This document shows, one piece after another, positions 44,614 to 47,450 of a stretch of 47,450 nt of DNA. The position numbers and the translations under genes are program-made. The stretch spans positions 1 to 47,450 of the forward strand of contig JAVBKZ010000095.1 of the NCBI GenBank assembly GCA_031553755.1. The letters run 5' to 3'. This DNA comes from JAIRVZ01 sp031553755. Its GTDB lineage: Bacteria > Bacteroidota > Bacteroidia > Bacteroidales > Azobacteroidaceae. The notes beneath the pieces are model-generated. The model made no database searches, was not told the DNA's origin, and worked only from the letters and a program-made list of their open reading frames with translations. Positions within the stretch are counted from its first letter, which is position 1; the number at the start of each line of letters is the position of its first letter.

Positions 44614-46068
44614 ATGCCCACCCTTACCTCCTACTTCCCCTTTTCTCTTTTGCCCAACCAACAGCGGGCATTTGATGCCTTGTGCAATTTTGCGGCAAGC
44701 AAGGAAAATAAAATATTTATTTTGAGAGGTTATGCAGGAACCGGTAAAACAAGCCTTATGAGTGGATTTATCCGCAAATTAGCCGAAATGGAACTGCCTT
44801 ATGTGTTGTTGGCGACAACCGGACGAGCGGCGAAAATTCTTTCAGATAAAACCAATATTATTGCAACAACCATACATAGTTGTATTTTTGGATTTACCGA
44901 TCTTAACAGGGATTTGGAGGAATTGTCAAAATTAGATCAAACTCTTTCTGTAGATAGTCATGGACAACTCCGTTTGCTTTTTGATTTGACACCTATACAA
45001 TCCGAAAATGAAACGATCTACATTGTTGATGAAGCATCGATGATTGCCGATAGAACTGAACACAAAAATTCATTTGCCGAATTTGGTTCCGGAGATTTAT
45101 TGGGCGATTTGTTAGAATACGATTCAAAAGGAAAATTTGTATTTGTAGGCGACCCGTGCCAACTTCCACCGGTAGGATTAAACTATTCACCGGCATTATT
45201 TCCGCGTTATATCGCTCAAAAATACGATGTTGATTGTGTTGGATTTGAATTACGTAAAATTGTCCGCCAAAAAGAAGAAAGTGGCATACTTAAAATTTCG
45301 ATGGGTTTACGGGCGCTTTTTTCCAATGCGATTCGCAAACCGGAAAGTAAATTCAGTTTTACTTATTTGCCATTGAAAGGATTTAATGATGTTGTAAGGT
45401 ATGCTTCGGATATGGAAATGTTGAATCGCTATATTGCTTTATTACAGGAAAAAGGCTATGAATACAGTACCCTGATTTGTCAAACCAACAAGATATGCGC
45501 TAGTTTCAATGAAATTATTCGAAAAACCATTCATAACAATCCCGTCGGATTGCTGCCCGGAGACTTGTTGATGGTTACCCAAAACAATTATTTGGCCGAT
45601 TTGGTTAATGGTGATTTAGTAAAAGTGTTACAAGTAGGAGGTAGACAATATCGAGCAGGACTTGCTTTTATTCATGTTGAGGTAGAAGAGTTATCTTCGA
45701 AAAAGATTTTTAGGCTATTATTAGTTGAAAATCTGTTAAACTCTTATCAAGTTAATTTAAATTCCAACCAACATAAAAGCTTATATGTTGATTTTTATCT
45801 ACGGATGAAAGACCGAAATATTTCTCAAAAAAGTTCAAGATTCAAAGAAGAGATGTTAAAAGACCCATACCTGAATGCGTTAAGAGCCTCTTATGGGTAT
45901 GCCATCACTTGCCATAAAAGTCAGGGAGGAGAGTGGCTGGAAGTATTTTTGTATATGAATAAACAAATTCAGTCATTGAGTAAACCCGGAATTTACCAAT
46001 GGTGGTATACTGCTATCACCCGGGCAAAAGAAAAATTACATGTAGTTGACGATTGGTTTATTAAATAA
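44614..46068 (+). CDS. RecD/Pif1-like SF1B DNA helicase
   Basis: A 484-residue ATPase. Motifs: Walker A LRGYAGTGKTSLMSGF, Ia LLATTGRAAKIL, Walker B IYIVDEASMI, motif III FVGDPCQLPPVGLN, and UvrD_C_2-type C-terminal motifs YGYAITCHKSQGGEWLEV and WWYTAITRAKEKLHVV. It resembles the short RecD-like helicases (lacking the long N-terminal domain of RecD2) that occur alone or beside defence genes in Bacteroidetes. It starts 5 bp after the membrane CARF gene and is the last gene before the leader, so it is probably co-transcribed. It may be a housekeeping-type helicase captured by the operon or may assist interference or spacer handling; the sequence does not decide. Confidence 0.85.
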   Translation: MPTLTSYFPFSLLPNQQRAFDALCNFAASKENKIFILRGYAGTGKTSLMSGFIRKLAEMELPYVLLATTGRAAKILSDKTNIIATTIHSCIFGFTDLNRDLEELSKLDQTLSVDSHGQLRLLFDLTPIQSENETIYIVDEASMIADRTEHKNSFAEFGSGDLLGDLLEYDSKGKFVFVGDPCQLPPVGLNYSPALFPRYIAQKYDVDCVGFELRKIVRQKEESGILKISMGLRALFSNAIRKPESKFSFTYLPLKGFNDVVRYASDMEMLNRYIALLQEKGYEYSTLICQTNKICASFNEIIRKTIHNNPVGLLPGDLLMVTQNNYLADLVNGDLVKVLQVGGRQYRAGLAFIHVEVEELSSKKIFRLLLVENLLNSYQVNLNSNQHKSLYVDFYLRMKDRNISQKSSRFKEEMLKDPYLNALRASYGYAITCHKSQGGEWLEVFLYMNKQIQSLSKPGIYQWWYTAITRAKEKLHVVDDWFIK

Positions 46069-46444
46069 CTTCTATAGGAAATGTTGAATTTATTTTAATG
46101 TATATTTGAGTTATATTGCAAAAACATTTGCGAAAATTTAAAAATTCATTAATTGTTTGATTTTTAGGAAATTAAGTTGTTTTTGGAATTTTTGAATGAT
46201 TCAAAAATTTTCGCAAACCTATCTATTGCGTGAATTTCTTTGGAGGTTTGCGAAAATTAACTAAATTTGATAAAAAGTTCATTGACGTATTGCTTTGATA
46301 ATTAAATGATTAGCGTTATGAGGAAAAATGTTTTTTTCGCAAATCTCCGAAATGAATGTTTTGGTTGTTGGGTTTGCGAAAATTTTTAATCCTGTAATTG
46401 TCTGAAAATGAGAATTTAGTAAGAAAAAAGAAACTGATTTTGTA

Positions 46445-46474
46445 TTGTTTGAAGGAAAATAATACCTACATTTG
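46445..46474 (+). promoter_or_regulatory. Promoter of the CRISPR array
   Basis: TTG (46445-46447), 19 bases, then TACATTTG (46467-46474): a full Bacteroidetes-type promoter pointing into the array. The start would fall near 46481, about 90 bases before the first repeat. The -7 box overlaps the sixth TTTGCGAAAA motif. Confidence 0.75.
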
Positions 46475-46485
46475 CGAAAATTTCT

Positions 46486-46510
46486 CGGAAAGAATCTAAG
46501 TTGTTGAGAC
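46486..46510 (+). repeat. Leader anti-repeat and partial repeat tail
   Basis: CGGAAAGAATC (46486-46496) is the exact reverse complement of the first 11 bases of the CRISPR repeat. Eight bases later TTGAGAC (46504-46510) equals the last 7 bases of the repeat in the same orientation. Both would lie at the very 5' end of the array transcript. Confidence 0.6.
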
Positions 46511-46570
46511 AGAAAGCGTATTGGAATGAACGAAAAGAATTGATTTTTGTATCTTATTGATATAGAAGTT

Positions 46571-47450
46571 GATTCTTTCCGAAGCTGCGAGAGCGGCATT
46601 GAGACTTTTTGATACAGAATGTTTCAATAGTTACTTTATAGTGATTCTTTCCGAAGCTGCGAGAGCGGCATTGAGACAACTCCATTAATACGTTTAGCAC
46701 CTTTAATCAACATGATTCTTTCCGAAGCTGCGAGAGCGGCATTGAGACACGTTACCATCGGCTCCGCATTTTTTCGCCAATACGATTCTTTCCGAAGCTG
46801 CGAGAGCGGCATTGAGACAACAGACAAAGAAATATATTGACCAACAATCATAGATGATTCTTTCCGAAGCTGCGAGAGCGGCATTGAGACGTTTTCATAA
46901 TTTATAATTAATATTAATAAAAAAATTTGATTCTTTCCGAAGCTGCGAGAGCGGCATTGAGACGTTCCATCTTCAAGCGTTATGACAACATCTTGGTCGT
47001 TGGGGGATTCTTTCCGAAGCTGCGAGAGCGGCATTGAGACTTTTCTAAGTTCTCCATTGCAATACTTGAATTTTGAGCTGATTCTTTCCGAAGCTGCGAG
47101 AGCGGCATTGAGACGATCAAAGTGTTGATCAAGCTGTTTAAATTTTTCATTTTGATTCTTTCCGAAGCTGCGAGAGCGGCATTGAGACAATGCAGCTGAT
47201 ACACAGATTGCTGCAATAAAGATTCTTTCCGAAGCTGCGAGAGCGGCATTGAGACACGTTCTCATCATTTAACGTTTTCATAACATTTTGGATTCTTTCC
47301 GAAGCTGCGAGAGCGGCATTGAGACATAATTGTTGCTACTAACACTACTAAAATTATAATTGATTCTTTCCGAAGCTGCGAGAGCGGCATTGAGACGCAA
47401 ATTGTTGCTACTAACACTACTAATACTAATATTGATTCTTTCCGAAGCTG
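46571..47450 (+). CRISPR. CRISPR array, 12 complete 35-bp repeats and part of a thirteenth
   Basis: Repeats start at 46571, 46643, 46714, 46784, 46856, 46929, 47006, 47080, 47154, 47221, 47291 and 47362. A cut copy begins at 47434. All complete copies are identical. The 35-bp repeat begins GATTCTTTCCGAAGC and ends GCATTGAGAC. Its centre GCTGC-GAGA-GCGGC can fold into a 5-bp stem (one G-U pair) with a GNRA-type GAGA loop. The end ATTGAGAC fits the 8-base 5' tag left by Cas6, so the array reads on the plus strand, away from the leader. The 12 spacers are 32-42 bp. The array runs past the right edge. Confidence 0.99.

Larger units (their letters stand above)
46069..46570 (+). promoter_or_regulatory. 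CRISPR leader with six TTTGCGAAAA motifs
   Basis: A gene-free AT-rich stretch between the helicase gene and the first repeat. It holds six copies of TTTGCGAAAA(A/T)T: plus at 46127, minus at 46206, plus at 46246, minus at 46334, plus at 46373, plus at 46471. Copies 2 and 3 form a perfect 15-bp inverted repeat (AATTTTCGCAAACCT at 46206-46220, and its complement at 46244-46258). Copies 1 and 2 share a perfect 13-bp inverted repeat. The minus/plus pair recurs with a period of about 127 bp. Minus-strand open frames through this region are not genes. Confidence 0.8.

Noticed and set aside
46486..46510. The anti-repeat as a tracrRNA of a class 2 system
   Set aside because: The locus has Cas6, Cas10 and RAMP proteins and no Cas9 or Cas12; only 11 bases match and no downstream terminator is seen.
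46279..46599. Minus-strand open frame of 106 codons through the leader
   Set aside because: It starts in the first CRISPR repeat, has low-complexity content and crosses the array promoter and TTTGCGAAAA motifs.
46636..47268. Long minus-strand open frames over the array with repeated MPLSQLRKES and CLNAALAASER
   Set aside because: They are translations of the CRISPR repeat; the period follows the repeats and spacers, not a protein.

Overview
The window looks like chromosomal DNA from the Bacteroidetes, probably order Bacteroidales (inference). The supports are: Bacteroidetes-type promoters (TTG, 19-20 nt, TAnnTTTG) at several genes; a general lack of Shine-Dalgarno sequences; the gene order OstA-like / SurA-like / PPIase lipoprotein / PPIase / guaB; a DUF4831 protein; and Bacteroidetes-type adk, obgE and nnr. 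The bulk is AT-rich.

Left part (1-11424). A frameshifted IS1595-type transposase runs off the left edge, followed by a terminator hairpin and a gene remnant. Next, on the minus strand, comes an outer-membrane biogenesis cluster (three periplasmic prolyl isomerase-type proteins and an OstA/LptA-like protein) behind guaB. A 48-residue membrane peptide, a Qnr-like pentapeptide repeat protein with its own clear promoter, and RNase R follow.

Accessory block (11588-26902). Three plus-strand genes richer in G+C encode surface proteins: a small exported protein with a possible C-terminal sorting region, a Cthe_2159-type beta-helix protein, and a CotH kinase fused to the same beta-helix domain. Then, on the minus strand, there is an OMPLA-type phospholipase broken by a one-base frameshift just before its catalytic HESNG, and a full drug-efflux operon (TetR, TolC, HlyD, two ABC ATPases, two ABC-2 permeases) containing Bacteroidetes-type intergenic repeats. 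An ISL2-type IS5 element with both ends and its ATT target duplication, but an internal deletion, lies beside a tyrosine recombinase remnant.

Core genes (26919-32159). These are a DUF4831 protein, nnr, hpt, adk and obgE. A TPR lipoprotein overlapping the end of obgE is cut short by a fragment of another IS5-type transposase.

Right part (33464-47450). A type III CRISPR-Cas locus, best matching subtype III-D, fills the rest: cas6, a Cas10 without the HD domain, a Csm3-like Cas7, Csx10, a double-Cas7 protein, a TIGR04423-like small protein and a TIGR03986-like RAMP. These are followed by a signalling module: a Card1-type CARF nuclease, a small Csx15/Csx20-like protein (candidate ring nuclease) and a four-helix membrane protein ending in a CARF-like domain. 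A RecD/Pif1-like helicase closes the operon. A 500-bp leader with six copies of a TTTGCGAAAA motif and a good promoter feeds a CRISPR array (12 complete repeats and part of a thirteenth) that continues past the right edge. The working model is that Cas10 senses foreign RNA and makes cyclic oligoadenylate. With no HD nuclease, interference would depend on RNA cleavage by the Cas7 subunits and on two effectors, one soluble and one in the membrane, possibly switched off by the small ring-nuclease candidate. No cas1 or cas2 is visible.
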